Notes: generated by a model from the sequence alone, not told the origin. A stretch of DNA of 64,000 nucleotides from Streptomyces sp. NBC_01591 (GCF_035918155.1 NZ_CP109328.1:682001-746000); one strand, 5' to 3'; counted from the stretch's first letter, positions 51,470 through 61,456 are shown. Translations and numbers: made by a program.

Positions 51470-52632
51470 GGCGCGGCCCCATCAAATGTGGTGTGGGAGA
51501 CATCTGCGGTCGTGAGATCGAAGGTGGCCGGTCCATGGGCGGCACCGGGTCCTTGGGCTCGGGCGACGATCGTGCCGTGCTGCACGCGTACCGCGTACTG
51601 GGTTGCGTCGTCGGCATCCGGTACGCCGACGGCCGAAGCCAGCAGACCGCGCTCGTCCAGGGCGAGGCGGAGGCGTGGCCAGGCGCCGGGTTCGAACACG
51701 CGCCGCAGGCACCGGGCGAAGTCACCGGCCCTCAGCTGCACGAGGCGGCCGGTCTCGGCCGGGTCCGCCGTCGTGACGACCACGGTGATCCGGTCGCCGG
51801 TCCGTGCGGCGCGGGCAGCCCCCTCGGCGGCTTTCAGGCGATTGGTGCCGAGGAGCGTGATCACCCCGTCCTCGGCGAAGCCGACGGGGCGGTGCGTGAT
51901 GAGATCCGGCAGCTCCTGCGGCGGGGACCAGCGGTCCCGGCAGGCTCGGGCCGACGGGACGTAGGGCAGGTGCGGAGGGTTCCAGGTGTCGGCGAGGGTG
52001 AGCCCGCCCAGATGCGCGCAGGCTTGAACGATGTCGAAGGGGTCGCCGAAGCCGAGCGCCGGATCCGCCGAGGCACCCGGGCCCTCCAGCAGCCTCAGGA
52101 CCAGCTGGGCCCGCCGGACTTGACGCACGGACGGGACGTCGGCGGGCGCGTGCGACTCGAGCGTGAGTGCCAGCAGCAGAGCCTCGAGGTGGGCCACCTG
52201 TCCGAACGCGTCGCGGATCGGCTCGGCGTCGAGAACCCCGACCGGCGAGCGGAGATGCACCCGGCCCCAGGAGGGGGTGCCGTCGGCCAGGGGCATTCGT
52301 TCGAGCCAGGTCCGGGCGAATGCGCCCAACGCGTGGGCGATGGATCCCGCAGACGGTGTCGGAGGCTGCGGGACCGCGCTGGTGGTGTCAGACTCCGCGA
52401 TGGCGTTCCGCTCCGTCGCGCCGTTCCGCTCCGTCGCGCTGCTCCGCTCCGCGGTGCCACTGTGCTCAGCCGTGGCGGCACGCTCGACCATGTCGACCAG
52501 CACCGCCAGATAGAGAGCGCGTTTTGCCCGGGAAGTTCGAGTACACCGCGCCACGCGTCAGCTCGGCCTGCTCGGCGATCTCGTCCACCTTTGCGTGCGC
52601 TCCTGCTGCTGAGCCCGGGACAGACGCACCAT
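51466..52632 (-). pseudogene. TetR-family regulator, deleted and frameshifted
   Basis: The start at 52632 (MVRLSRAQQQERTQ) is followed, after loss of about 20 residues and a frame change, by AKVDEIAEQAELTRGAVYSN, the TetR recognition helix. A surplus A in the AAAA run near 52530 then shifts the frame again to RALYLAVLVDMVERA. The C-terminal about 350 residues are continuous to the stop at 51466. The DNA-binding domain is damaged, so it probably no longer regulates the PPDK-like operon. Confidence 0.7.
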
Positions 52633-53718
52633 CCGCGACACCTCCCTGTCCGTTCGCCGCCATTCACAGCAAAAGATACACAGAGCATCCTGATGATTAG
52701 GCCATCCAAGTCCGGGACGACGCGAAGCGGGACGGCTGCCGGCCGACCGGTTCAGGCTGCCGGTTGCTCAGGCCCGTAGGGGGCCGGCCGGGCGCGCCGT
52801 CAGAAAGCGCCGACCACCGATGAGCCGACGGTGCGCGCCGCGGTCCGCCAGGCCGTCCGCGACATCCGCCCCGGACCCAGCCCCTGCCTGCCGCCGATCC
52901 GCCGGCAGATCCCGCTCTCGCCGCGCAGCGCCGCGTCGTCGACGACCTCGCCGCCAGCACCTACGCGATCGGGGAGCTGATGCTCGAAGTCGCCCCGGCC
53001 TACCTGTCCGAACCGCGGCCGCCGAGGTGTGGGCACACGGCGAGCGCGCGGTGGCCGACCCGGCGCCATGCCTGGGTGGTCTGTACGAGCAGACCACCCC
53101 GACCTCAGCCGCAAGCGTTGCCGTAGGTGCTCGGGCTCGAGATGTAGGGCCATCGGCCTGCGCTTCCACCTGCTGCGCTTTCCAGATTTTGATCCGGAGC
53201 GGCGGGGCATCAGGAAAAATTCTGTCCGAGGGTGTCCGAGGTCCTCTGACCCCTCGTAGAGCCAGGTGCAGCGCATCCGCGCTGCACTCGCCTCCCGGCC
53301 CACCTGCCGGGCCGGCAAGTGAATGGGGAAGCCGTGGACTCCACGACGTCTCTGTGTACGACCCGTTGCCTACTTGGAGCCTCCCTTGGAGTCTTCGCTT
53401 CCTTGTCTGGGGTGGTTCTCGGTTCGGTGTCCGGTCCTGGGTGCTGTGGACCGGGCTGATTCGGTTTGTTTCATGGGGTGTTGAGCGTTGGTGGCCGGGC
53501 GATGGTGTTGGACAAGTCGTGAGGATTAGCTGGTCACTGGGTGAGGATTACTTGGTCAGGGGAGTGAGAGGGCATTCTGAACCGGTATGACCGATTCCCG
53601 CAGTTGGCTTGTGCCAGGCACCGTCCTGGCGGTCACGTGGTCCTTCGGCGGCTTCTACAGTGTCCCGAGGTAAAGGGGGCGGGCGGGGACGGTAGATCAG
53701 AAGGGCTGACTCAAGAAC
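52633..53718. other. Degenerate stretch without an intact gene
   Basis: A short plus-strand reading near 52940-53010 (VVDDLAASTYAIGELMLEVA) is protein-like and unrecognised. From about 53300 to 53600 the sequence is richer in T/G with no coding signal. No terminal repeats or start site were found. The promoter for the gene at 53719 would be near 53650. Confidence 0.4.
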
Positions 53719-54369
53719 GTGGTACGGATCGAGCGATTGGCGGACCTGAAGCCCGTTCACCAGCGTCAGGCGGCCGTCCTGGCCCTGTGGCGGTGGCGCG
53801 CGCCGATACTCGCGTTCGAATTGGATGCAGAGTGGGGCGTCGACCAGTCCGTGCTGGAGTCGCTGTTCCGACTGGCAGCATCACCCGCTGGTGAACAGTC
53901 GGATCGCGCATACCGGCGAGCAATCGCCGAGCTGTGCAGGGCCCCGCTCTTCACGTCTGAAGTCGACCCGGCCACGGTCCAGCTCTTCCAGTTGGAGACC
54001 ATCAGCAACCTGCTGACCTTCGGCGAACTGCTGGACAAGGCTGGCGTGGACGAAGTCGAGCGAGTGGTCGAAGCCTCGGCCGGCCTGGCGAACTACCTTG
54101 ACGGTCTCGTCGAGGGCTCCTTCTACTCTCACCCCGCGGAGGAAGCCCACCGCCAGTACCTCGCCAACCTGGCGGACCGGGCGAGCGAGGGCTATTTCGC
54201 GTCGCGCCACATCGCCGTCGAGACCGCCTGCCATGGTGCTCTCGGGGTTCTCCCCGATTCCGCAGGGCTGCTCGACTCGTCCACGGGTCGCGAGTTGCTC
54301 GCGCTCTGCGAGGACTTCGGCGAAGAGCTCGTCACAACGATGCAGTGGCTCCGCATGACGGGTCACTAG
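53719..54369 (+). CDS. Hypothetical protein
   Basis: 216 residues, mostly helical: IERLADLKPVHQRQAAVLAL, FELDAEWGVDQSVLESLFRL, ETISNLLTFGELLDKAGVDE, EAHRQYLANLADRASEGYFA and ALCEDFGEELVTTMQWLRMT. It is reminiscent of small helical YjaG/DUF416-like proteins but I would not assign the family. GTG 53719 start. It is well-formed and not broken, though surrounded by degenerate DNA and an IS5 element. Confidence 0.6.
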   Translation: MVRIERLADLKPVHQRQAAVLALWRWRAPILAFELDAEWGVDQSVLESLFRLAASPAGEQSDRAYRRAIAELCRAPLFTSEVDPATVQLFQLETISNLLTFGELLDKAGVDEVERVVEASAGLANYLDGLVEGSFYSHPAEEAHRQYLANLADRASEGYFASRHIAVETACHGALGVLPDSAGLLDSSTGRELLALCEDFGEELVTTMQWLRMTGH

Positions 54370-54432
54370 CGTCGTGAGCCGGATGGCGAGTGCGGCAGCC
54401 GTGACGGACGGGTGACCTGGAACGGAGGGCTG

Positions 54433-54849
54433 CTACGGGCGGCGCTGGAAGAACAGGCCCGGTTCGGTCTCGGCGAGGACGCCCAGGCTGACCAGGCGCT
54501 TGAGCTTGTGCCGAGTGCTCTCGATGTTCTTCGGCTTGAGCGGGAGGTCCAGGGCCTGGCACAGGTCGCGGGCACGCATCGGTCCAGCAGCGTCGACGAA
54601 GACGTCGAGGATCTGCTGGTAGGCCGGGTGGGCCGGCAGGACAGGCGGCTCCTCGGCTGGCTCCGGGGTCGCCGGCGGGAGGGCGAGGAGCGTCTTACGG
54701 GTCACCGCCAGGCTCTCGATCTCCTCGTCGAGTTCACGCAGGCGCACGGCGAGCTCGTCCATCTGCGCACGGATCTGCACTGCATCGCCGACGAGCTCGC
54801 GTTCGCGTGCGTCGATCCGCTCCAGAAGCGGCGTGACCTGGTCATCCAT
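54433..54849 (-). CDS. IS5-associated hypothetical protein with winged-helix-like end
   Basis: 138 residues. An N-terminal coiled coil (LLERIDARERELVGDAVQIR, then LAVRLRELDEEIESLAVTRK) is followed by a linker and a winged-helix-like C-terminal part (YQQILDVFVDAAGPMRARDL, then STRHKLKRLVSLGVLAETEP). It starts 5 bp after the IS5 transposase stop on the same strand, so it is most likely a passenger gene of the element. A related coiled-coil gene start is at 63490. Role unknown. Confidence 0.65.
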   Translation of the reverse strand: MDDQVTPLLERIDARERELVGDAVQIRAQMDELAVRLRELDEEIESLAVTRKTLLALPPATPEPAEEPPVLPAHPAYQQILDVFVDAAGPMRARDLCQALDLPLKPKNIESTRHKLKRLVSLGVLAETEPGLFFQRRP

Positions 54850-54853
54850 GCCT

Positions 54854-55684
54854 TCACCCGCGCCAGGTGGGCGTGGTCTGGCCAGTGAGGCGGCGCGCTA
54901 TCACGTCGATCATTGCCCAGCGCACCCTGGACTCCGAGGACTTCGGCCTGCTCTCGTAGTCCCGCACGAGCCGCCGAAACAGCATGAGGATGCCGAGCGT
55001 CTGCTCCACGATCCACCTCTTGGCCTGCGGGACAAAACCGACGCCCCTGTCGGTTGGGTTGCGTTCGACGATCTCGACGTCGATGCCAACCGTGGTGCCG
55101 TGCTCGACGACGGTCTTCTTGAAGCCCTGGTCCACCAGCGCCTTCTTGATAGTGCCGATGGGGGCGACCTGGCCGAGGAGCGCGATGCCGAACGCGTTGT
55201 CGTGGGCGCTGGCAGCCAGCACGGTCACGGCGATGACCAGGCCGAGGACGTCCACCGCCAGCCCGCGCTTGCGGCCCGGCACCCTCTTGGCCGCGCCCTT
55301 CCCGGTCGTGGTGGTGGGCACGTTCACCGCCGCGTGGACGCTCTGCGTGTCGATCACGACCAGGCTCGGGTCCTCCGACCGCCCGGCCTTCTCGCGGACC
55401 TGCCAGCGCAGCAGGTCGTTGATCTTCACGTCCGTGCCGTCGTCGCGCCAGGCCGCGAAGTAGTAGTAGACGGCCGACTTCGGCGGCAGGTCGTGCGGGA
55501 GGTAGTCCCACTGGCAGCCGGTCCTGCCCTGGTACAGGATCGCGTTGACGATCTCCCGCATCTCGTACCGACCCTGATGCCCCGTCGGGGACGGGTGGTC
55601 GGCCTTCCACGCCGAGATCACCGGCTCGATCAGCGCCCACCGCTCATCGGACAGGTCGCTCTTGTAAGGCTTGCGGTCACTCAC
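54854..55684 (-). CDS. IS5-family transposase
   Basis: 276 residues, apparently full length. N-terminal SDLSDERWALIEPVISAWKA and NAILYQGRTGCQWDYLPHDL; the DDE core has LVVIDTQSVHAAVNVP (first Asp), VDVLGLVIAVTVLAASAHDN (second Asp region) and RWIVEQTLGILMLFRRLVRD (the Glu of R-W-x-V-E). GTG 55684 is the likely start. Flanking repeats are not obvious to me. Probably active. Confidence 0.85.
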   Translation of the reverse strand: MSDRKPYKSDLSDERWALIEPVISAWKADHPSPTGHQGRYEMREIVNAILYQGRTGCQWDYLPHDLPPKSAVYYYFAAWRDDGTDVKINDLLRWQVREKAGRSEDPSLVVIDTQSVHAAVNVPTTTTGKGAAKRVPGRKRGLAVDVLGLVIAVTVLAASAHDNAFGIALLGQVAPIGTIKKALVDQGFKKTVVEHGTTVGIDVEIVERNPTDRGVGFVPQAKRWIVEQTLGILMLFRRLVRDYESRPKSSESRVRWAMIDVIARRLTGQTTPTWRG

Positions 55685-55772
55685 CCAGACAGCCCAACAG
55701 GACCAAGCAGCCCGACCGGCCCGAACCGCCCAAACCCACACGATCAGGCGACCACAAGACCGCCATACCGGC

Positions 55773-57008
55773 TCAGAATGACCTCTCAGAGGCTGGGCTC
55801 TGTGGGGCCTGTTCCGGGGGAGCGGTGGGCAGTTCGACTCGGACGGTGAGGCCGCCGCCGGGGCGGGGGGTGGCGGTGAGCTCGCCGTGGTGGGTCAGGG
55901 TGATCGCCCGGACCACGGCCAGTCCCAGCCCGGACCCGTCGCTCCGGTGTTCCCGACCGCGCTGGAACGGTTCGAAGAGCGTGGGAATTTCGTCCGGGTC
56001 CAGCACCGGGCCGGTGTTGCCGACCTCGATGAAGGCAAGGCCGCCGGCGGCGCCGGTGGTCACCGTCACCGCGCCGTCACGGTGGTTGTGCCGCACAGCG
56101 TTGGCCAGCAGGTTCAATGCAATCTGCCGGAGCAGTGAGGGGTCGCCCGCGACCGGGGCGGGCTCCGGGTCGGCGGTGATCCGGATGCCCGCCGTCCGGG
56201 CCTCGTCGGCCAGGTCCGCCAAGGCGTCCCTGGCGGCGTCCTCGAGGTCGACCGGATGCGGCGTCGGCTGTGCGCTCTCGCCACGTGCCAGTGTCAGCAG
56301 TGCCGCGATCAGGCGTTCACTGCGGGCGTTGGCGTCCAGCGCACGCTGGACGGCGGGTCTCAGGTCGGCCGGGACCCGGCCTTGGGCCAGCGGGATCTCC
56401 AGAGCGGTGCGCTGGAGGGTGAGCGGGGTGCGCAGTTCGTGCGAGGCGTGGGAGGTGAAGCGGCGCTGGGCGGTGAAGCTGCGGTCGAGGCGGTCGAGCA
56501 TGGCGTCGAAGGTGTCGCCGAGTTCGCGGACCTCGTCGTGCGGGCCGGTCAGGCCGAGCCGTTCGTCCAGGGTGCTGCCGGTGCTGATACGCCGGGCCGC
56601 CGCAGTGACCTGGCTGAGGCGGTGCAGTGAGCGGCTGCTGCCCCACCAGGCGAGCAGCGCGGCGAGTGCGGTGAAGACGGCGAGCAACAGCAGGGAGCGC
56701 AGCAGCAGGTCACTGAGGACGGTGTGCTGAAAGTCCTCGAAGCGCTGGGCGGGACTGACGACCGCGGCGGGCATCGAGGAGCCTTGCGGGGTGGCGGTGG
56801 GGCTCGGCTCCGCCTGGGCGGGAGCCAGCACGCCTGCGGGGACAATGCGGTGGCGGTTGTCCTTCAGGAGTTGACGGGTGCTCAGCCAGTTCAGCAGGAG
56901 CAGCCCGCAGCCGAGGACTGCGAAGACCGCCGTGGTCATCAGGGTCAGTCGGCCGCGCAGGGGCAGCCCGTGCAGCGAGAGGCGGCGACCGGCCCGGGCT
57001 CGGTTCAC
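55773..57008 (-). CDS. Sensor histidine kinase of a two-component system
   Basis: 411 residues. Two membrane helices (about 17-37, LTLMTTAVFAVLGCGLLLLN; about 115-135, LLLRSLLLLAVFTALAALLA) bracket an outside Pro/Ser-rich sensor loop of about 75 residues. A HAMP domain follows, then the phosphoacceptor SHASHELRTPL with His190, N box NLLANAVRHNHRDG, and the ATP lid GSGLGLAVVRA. The GTG start overlaps the regulator stop (GTGA). Divergent from a lipoprotein-adaptor-ABC operon at 57830-61417, which it probably controls in response to an envelope signal or drug. Confidence 0.85.
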   Translation of the reverse strand: MNRARAGRRLSLHGLPLRGRLTLMTTAVFAVLGCGLLLLNWLSTRQLLKDNRHRIVPAGVLAPAQAEPSPTATPQGSSMPAAVVSPAQRFEDFQHTVLSDLLLRSLLLLAVFTALAALLAWWGSSRSLHRLSQVTAAARRISTGSTLDERLGLTGPHDEVRELGDTFDAMLDRLDRSFTAQRRFTSHASHELRTPLTLQRTALEIPLAQGRVPADLRPAVQRALDANARSERLIAALLTLARGESAQPTPHPVDLEDAARDALADLADEARTAGIRITADPEPAPVAGDPSLLRQIALNLLANAVRHNHRDGAVTVTTGAAGGLAFIEVGNTGPVLDPDEIPTLFEPFQRGREHRSDGSGLGLAVVRAITLTHHGELTATPRPGGGLTVRVELPTAPPEQAPQSPASERSF

Positions 57009-57661
57009 AGCCGGTACCCGTAGCCGGGGTCGTTGGTGATCAGTGGCGGTTCGCCGAGCTTGCGGCGCAGCGAGTGGACGGTGACCCGGACGGCGGTGGT
57101 GGCCGGGTCCAGCGCCGCGTCCCACAGGCTGTCCCGCAGCTGCTCGGTGTGGACCGGGGCGCCGTCCGCGGCCAGCAGCAGTTCCAGCACTCCGAGCTCC
57201 TTGGGTGTCAGCTTCAGTGGCCGGCCGTCGCGTTCGGCGACCCTGCGTACGGTGTCCAGGTTGACGCCGTGCCTGCTCAGCACGGTGGCGCTGCTGCCGG
57301 CAGGGGAGCGGCGGCCCAGCGCGCGCAGCCGGGCGATCAGTTCCAGGTACGAGAAGGGTTTGGCCAGGTAGTCGTCGGCGCCCTGGCCGAGGCCGTCGAC
57401 CAGGTCGGCGAGGGCGCCGGCGGCGGTGAGCATCAGGATTCTGGCCGGGTAGCCGACTGTGTTCAGGGCCCGGCAGACGGCGTCCCCGCTCAGGTTGGGC
57501 AGGTGCCGGTCCAGGAGCAGGACGTCATACTCGGCGGCGGCCGTCATTTCGAGCGCGCGGGCGCCGTCGTGGGCGACCTCGCAGACCATGCCCTCGGCGC
57601 GCAGGCCCTCGGCGAGCATCGCGGCCAGGTCCACCTCGTCCTCGACGATCAGCACTCGCAT
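57005..57661 (-). CDS. OmpR/PhoB-family response regulator
   Basis: 218 residues. Receiver domain MRVLIVEDEVDLAAMLAEGL with phosphorylated Asp51 in YDVLLLDRHLPNLSG, Thr in ILMLTAAG and Lys in YLAKPFSYLEL. Winged-helix output domain LKLTPKELGVLELLLAADGA and AVRVTVHSLRRKLGEPPLIT. ATG 57661 with GGAG upstream is preferred over a GTG five codons earlier. Its likely DNA site is the direct repeat at 57731-57750 in the shared intergenic region. Confidence 0.9.
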   Translation of the reverse strand: MRVLIVEDEVDLAAMLAEGLRAEGMVCEVAHDGARALEMTAAAEYDVLLLDRHLPNLSGDAVCRALNTVGYPARILMLTAAGALADLVDGLGQGADDYLAKPFSYLELIARLRALGRRSPAGSSATVLSRHGVNLDTVRRVAERDGRPLKLTPKELGVLELLLAADGAPVHTEQLRDSLWDAALDPATTAVRVTVHSLRRKLGEPPLITNDPGYGYRL

Positions 57662-57730
57662 TCTGTTCCACTCCACTCGCCGCGCTCTGCGCCCTGCCCT
57701 GTCCTGTCCTGGTCAACGATGCCTCGGCAG

Positions 57731-57750
57731 GCGTTAGCCAGCGGTTAGGC
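57731..57750 (+). promoter_or_regulatory. Direct repeat, possible response-regulator binding site
   Basis: gcgttagcca followed by gcggttaggc: two copies of GCG-(g)TTAG about 10-11 bp apart, the spacing OmpR/PhoB-type dimers use. It lies between the regulator gene and the divergent operon starting at 57830. Confidence 0.45.
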
Positions 57751-57829
57751 CCACACTCACCCGTGCATAACTCGTCGGTCCGTAGGAATGGTGGAGGTCA
57801 ATGTCGACGTCCAGCAGGGAGAGCGGGAA

Positions 57830-58363
57830 ATGCATACCAAGACCGTACGGACCGTACTGGCGGCGACCGCCGTGACGGCGGCGCTGGTGATGACCGGCTG
57901 CTCCTCACAGGGCACGGCGCCCAACGTGGCCGGGGGCGACGGCGCGGGGAAGAGCAAGCCTCAGGACGACAGCGTGGTCCGGCGGGCCTGGGTGGACTGC
58001 ATGCACAAGCAAGGGCAGACCAGCGTCGAGCAGGACAAGGACGGCAACATCACCTTCCCGGCCACCGGAACCGGTGTCGACAGTCCCGGCTCGGCCAACG
58101 GCTTCGACGCGGCGAGCAAGGTTTGCGACGCCAAGGTCCCCGGCATCCACCAGGCCCTGAAGAAGGGCAACGAGAAAATCGTCGAGCAAGGGCGCGCGTT
58201 TGTCGCGTGCGCGCGGAAGAACGGCTACGCGGACATCCCTGACCCCGACCCCAAGAGCGGCGTCCTCAATTTCCCGGCGAAATCGTTCAACACCTCCGCG
58301 TGGGACGCCATCCAGCCGGCCTGCGGCAAGCTCCCGATGCCCGGCTACTCGATCGGTCAGTGA
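57830..58363 (+). CDS. Lipoprotein of the ABC transporter operon
   Basis: 177 residues. Signal peptide with lipobox: TVRTVLAATAVTAALVMTGC, with Cys at about residue 24 as the likely lipidated residue. The mature part has four Cys (VDCMHKQG, KVCDAKV, FVACARKNG, QPACGK) and DADYxDIPDPDP-like motifs. It begins the operon with adaptor, ATPase and permease, all overlapping or within 3 bp. Probably an envelope-side sensor or substrate-capturing protein for the transporter. AGGGAGAG precedes the ATG. Confidence 0.75.
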   Translation: MHTKTVRTVLAATAVTAALVMTGCSSQGTAPNVAGGDGAGKSKPQDDSVVRRAWVDCMHKQGQTSVEQDKDGNITFPATGTGVDSPGSANGFDAASKVCDAKVPGIHQALKKGNEKIVEQGRAFVACARKNGYADIPDPDPKSGVLNFPAKSFNTSAWDAIQPACGKLPMPGYSIGQ

Positions 58364-58365
58364 TC

Positions 58366-59502
58366 ATGAGCCGCACTGTTGAGACCACCGCCCCCGCCCG
58401 CACCTCGCCCGCCCCCGCGCGAAAGAAGCACCGTAAGGTCGTCGTCGCGCTCGTCCTGGTCGCCGCGCTCGGCGGCTCGGGTGCGCTCGCCGCGATGCGC
58501 CCCTGGGAGCACCACGGCACCGCCTCCCCGCAGCCGTCCGTCAGCCACGGCACCGTCGCGGTGCAGAAGGGCTCGCTGTCCACCGGCATCCAGGTCGGCG
58601 GCGCGCTCAGCTACAGCACCCCGACTCCCGTCATCGCCTCCGGCCACGGAACCATCACCGCCCTGCCCGCCGTCGGCGCCGTCATCAAGGCGGGAGCGAA
58701 GTTCTACGAGGTCGACGGACGGCCCGTGGTGCTGCTCACCGGGGACCGGCCGATGTGGCGCGACCTCGGCCCCGACATCAGTGACGGACCCGACGTCGAA
58801 CAGCTCAAACGCAACCTGATCAAGCTCGGCCACGCCGACGGACTCGGCCTGGCGGCCGATCAGAAATTCACCCGTGCCACCGTCACCGCCGTCAAGCGCT
58901 GGCAGAAGGCCCTCGGTGAGAAGCAGACGGGAACGGTCACGCTCGGCAGCGTCGTCATGCTGCCACAGGCGACCGTGCGGGTGCAGCAGCTCGGCGCACA
59001 GCTCGGCTCGGCCCTCGGGGCCACCGCGGTCATGACCGTGACCGGCACCGACCTGGTCGCCACCGCGCAGCCCGCCGACAACCAGCTCTCCCAGTTCAAG
59101 CCCAACGGCCGGGTGACGGTGAAGCTGGCCAACGGCAGCACCATCGACGGACGCATCCGCTCACTGGTCCGCGGCGGCACCGGTAACGGCGGGGACAACG
59201 GCTCGGACGGCTCCGGTGGCGCGGACAAGACCACCGTCACCATCGCGCTGGACCACCAGCGGCAGGCCAAGCAGGCCGGGCCCTCCTCCGTGACCGTCAC
59301 CGTCGTCGGCGAGACCGTCGGCGATGCGCTCATCGTCCCCGTCACCGCGCTGCTCGCGCTGGACGGCGGCGGCTACGGAGTCCAGGTCGTCAGCGGCACC
59401 ACCACCCGGCTCGTCAGGATCCAGCTGGGACTGGTCGCCGACGCCAAGGCGCAGATCACCGGGGACGTCCAAGCCGGCGCCCAGGTGGTGATCCCGAAGT
59501 GA
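58366..59502 (+). CDS. Efflux adaptor (MacA/periplasmic adaptor-like) with peptidoglycan-binding domain
   Basis: 378 residues. Membrane helix at about 23-44 ([20 protein letters not shown]). Lipoyl/barrel-sandwich type strands follow ([40 protein letters not shown]). A peptidoglycan-binding-like domain ([33 protein letters not shown]) is inserted at about 150-190. The C-terminal barrel has [20 protein letters not shown], typical of RND/MacA-type adaptors. It would connect the ABC permease to the cell wall. Overlaps the ATPase gene by one base (TGATG). Confidence 0.85.
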   Translation: MSRTVETTAPARTSPAPARKKHRKVVVALVLVAALGGSGALAAMRPWEHHGTASPQPSVSHGTVAVQKGSLSTGIQVGGALSYSTPTPVIASGHGTITALPAVGAVIKAGAKFYEVDGRPVVLLTGDRPMWRDLGPDISDGPDVEQLKRNLIKLGHADGLGLAADQKFTRATVTAVKRWQKALGEKQTGTVTLGSVVMLPQATVRVQQLGAQLGSALGATAVMTVTGTDLVATAQPADNQLSQFKPNGRVTVKLANGSTIDGRIRSLVRGGTGNGGDNGSDGSGGADKTTVTIALDHQRQAKQAGPSSVTVTVVGETVGDALIVPVTALLALDGGGYGVQVVSGTTTRLVRIQLGLVADAKAQITGDVQAGAQVVIPK

Positions 59503-60227
59503 TGCCCCATCAGCCACCCGGCAGGGCACCCGTGCTGGTACTCTCCGGCATCACCAAGGAGTACCCGGGATCACCGCCACTGCGCATCCTGCACGGCATC
59601 GACCTCACCGTCGAAGCCGGAGAACTCCTCGCCGTCGTCGGCCCCTCCGGCTCCGGCAAGTCCACCCTCCTTGCGCTGCTCGGCTCCCTCGACCGGCCCA
59701 CTGCAGGAAAGCTGCACTTCGAAGGACGCGACCTGTCCGCGCTCTCCGACCCCGAACTGGCCGCCCTGCGCGCCCACCGGATCGGCTTCGTCTTCCAGCA
59801 GTTCTTCCTGCTGTCCGGGCTCACCACGGTCGAAAACGTCGCCACCGGCCTCCTCTACAGCGGCGTCCCCGCCTCACTCCGGCGCGCCAGAGCCGCCGAA
59901 GCCCTGCACGAGGTGGGCCTCGGGCACCGACTCCACCACCACCCCGACCAGCTCTCCGGTGGCGAGAAGCAGCGCGTCGCCATCGCCCGCGCCCTCGTCG
60001 GCCGCCCCGCACTGCTGCTCGCCGACGAACCCACCGGGGCCCTGGACAGCGTCTCCGGCGCCGCCGTCGTCGAGCTGCTGCGCACCCTGAACGCCAACGG
60101 CACCACGGTCGTCGTCATCACCCACGACCGCGAGCTGGCCGCCTCCTTCCCCCGGCGAATCGCCCTCCATGACGGCCGCATCGACTTCGACGAACGCGGC
60201 CCGCACCCCGCAGGAGCTGTCCGATGA
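59502..60227 (+). CDS. ABC transporter ATPase (MacB/LolD-like)
   Basis: 241 residues. Walker [18 protein letters not shown]-loop [13 protein letters not shown], signature [15 protein letters not shown], Walker [14 protein letters not shown], and switch His in [11 protein letters not shown]. It powers the MacB-type permease encoded next. ATG 59502 overlaps the adaptor stop; a GTG one codon upstream is possible. Confidence 0.9.
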   Translation: MPHQPPGRAPVLVLSGITKEYPGSPPLRILHGIDLTVEAGELLAVVGPSGSGKSTLLALLGSLDRPTAGKLHFEGRDLSALSDPELAALRAHRIGFVFQQFFLLSGLTTVENVATGLLYSGVPASLRRARAAEALHEVGLGHRLHHHPDQLSGGEKQRVAIARALVGRPALLLADEPTGALDSVSGAAVVELLRTLNANGTTVVVITHDRELAASFPRRIALHDGRIDFDERGPHPAGAVR

Positions 60228-61417
60228 CGCCACCCCTGCGACGCACCCGGCTGCGCCCGACGGACATGCTGCGTCTCGGCATGATCGGACCGCGCACTCG
60301 CAAGATGCGCTCCGCCCTGTCCGCGCTCGGCATCTCCCTGGGCATCGCCGCCGTCATCGCCGTGACCGGGATCTCCGCCTCCAACCAGGCGCACCTGCTG
60401 GAGCGCCTGGACCGGCTCGGCTCCAACCTGATCACCGTCGCCCCCGGCAACGGCGCCGACCAGAAGCCGGTGCCGTTGCCGTCCACGGCCGAGAAGATGC
60501 TGGCCAACATCGCCCCCGTGCAACAGGTCACCGCGACCGGGGCCACCAAAGCCCAGGTCTACCGCAACGACCTGATCCCGGCGCAGCAGACCAACAGCCT
60601 CACCGTGCTGGCCGCGCGGCTCAACCTGCTCGACGTCCTGCACGCCACCCTGCAGAGCGGGCGCTGGCTGGACAAGGCGAGCGAGGACCTCCCGGTGACC
60701 GTGCTCGGCGACCAGGCCGCGCTCCGGCTCGGCGTGACCGCACCGGGCGAGCGGGTCTGGCTGGGCGGACAGTGGTTCGTCGTCACCGGAGTCCTGGCCC
60801 CGAACGAGCTCGCACCCGAGCTCGGAACCGCCGCCCTGGTCGGCTGGCCCGAGGCCATCGCCCACCTGGGCGCGGACGGGACCGCCGCCATGGTCTACCT
60901 CAGGGCTTACCCCGAACGCGTCCCTGACGTACAGACCGTTGCCGGAGCCACCGCCGACCCCGCCAACCCGAGCACGGTCGCCGTCAGCCGCCCTTCCGAC
61001 CTGTACACGGCACGGGCCGAGACCAAGAACTCCCTCACCGGACTGGTCCTCGCCCTCGCTGCGGTCGCCCTGCTCGTGGGCGGCGTCGGCATCGCCAACA
61101 CCATGGTGGTGGGAGTGATGGAACGCCGCGGCGAGGTCGGACTGCGCCGCGCGCTGGGCGCCCGAGGCGGCCAGATCGCCGTTCAGTTCCTCATCGAGGC
61201 CGTACTGATGGGCCTCATCGGAGGAGTCGGCGGGCTGTTCGTGGGCGGCCTCGCGGTCTACGGCTACGCCTTCGCACAGGGCTGGCCCGCCTCCATCCCG
61301 CTCTACACGGTCATTGCCGGACCCCTGGTGTCGGTACTGGTAGCGGCCGTCGCCGGAATCTACCCGGCACTGCGCGCAGCCAGGGTGTCCCCGACAGACG
61401 CCCTGCGCTCGGCCTGA
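60224..61417 (+). CDS. MacB/FtsX-type ABC transporter permease
   Basis: 397 residues. One N-terminal helix ([20 protein letters not shown]), a large outside MacB-like domain (about 50-270) and three C-terminal helices ([60 protein letters not shown]), the MacB topology. [19 protein letters not shown] is the coupling helix region. It overlaps the ATPase stop (ATGA). The set looks like a mechanotransmission exporter for a peptide or antibiotic, with regulation by the divergent two-component pair. Confidence 0.9.
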   Translation: MTPPLRRTRLRPTDMLRLGMIGPRTRKMRSALSALGISLGIAAVIAVTGISASNQAHLLERLDRLGSNLITVAPGNGADQKPVPLPSTAEKMLANIAPVQQVTATGATKAQVYRNDLIPAQQTNSLTVLAARLNLLDVLHATLQSGRWLDKASEDLPVTVLGDQAALRLGVTAPGERVWLGGQWFVVTGVLAPNELAPELGTAALVGWPEAIAHLGADGTAAMVYLRAYPERVPDVQTVAGATADPANPSTVAVSRPSDLYTARAETKNSLTGLVLALAAVALLVGGVGIANTMVVGVMERRGEVGLRRALGARGGQIAVQFLIEAVLMGLIGGVGGLFVGGLAVYGYAFAQGWPASIPLYTVIAGPLVSVLVAAVAGIYPALRAARVSPTDALRSA

Positions 61418-61430
61418 CCGACGCGCCGGA

Positions 61431-61456
61431 GCCGCCGACTGGCACACCGCGGCGGC
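61431..61456 (+). terminator. Terminator-like hairpin after the ABC operon
   Basis: A 7-bp GC stem (gccgccg at 61431-61437 with 61450-61456) lies 14 bp past the permease stop. Further on, tgagtcgg (61473) and ccgactca also form an inverted repeat. Weak support. Confidence 0.4.
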
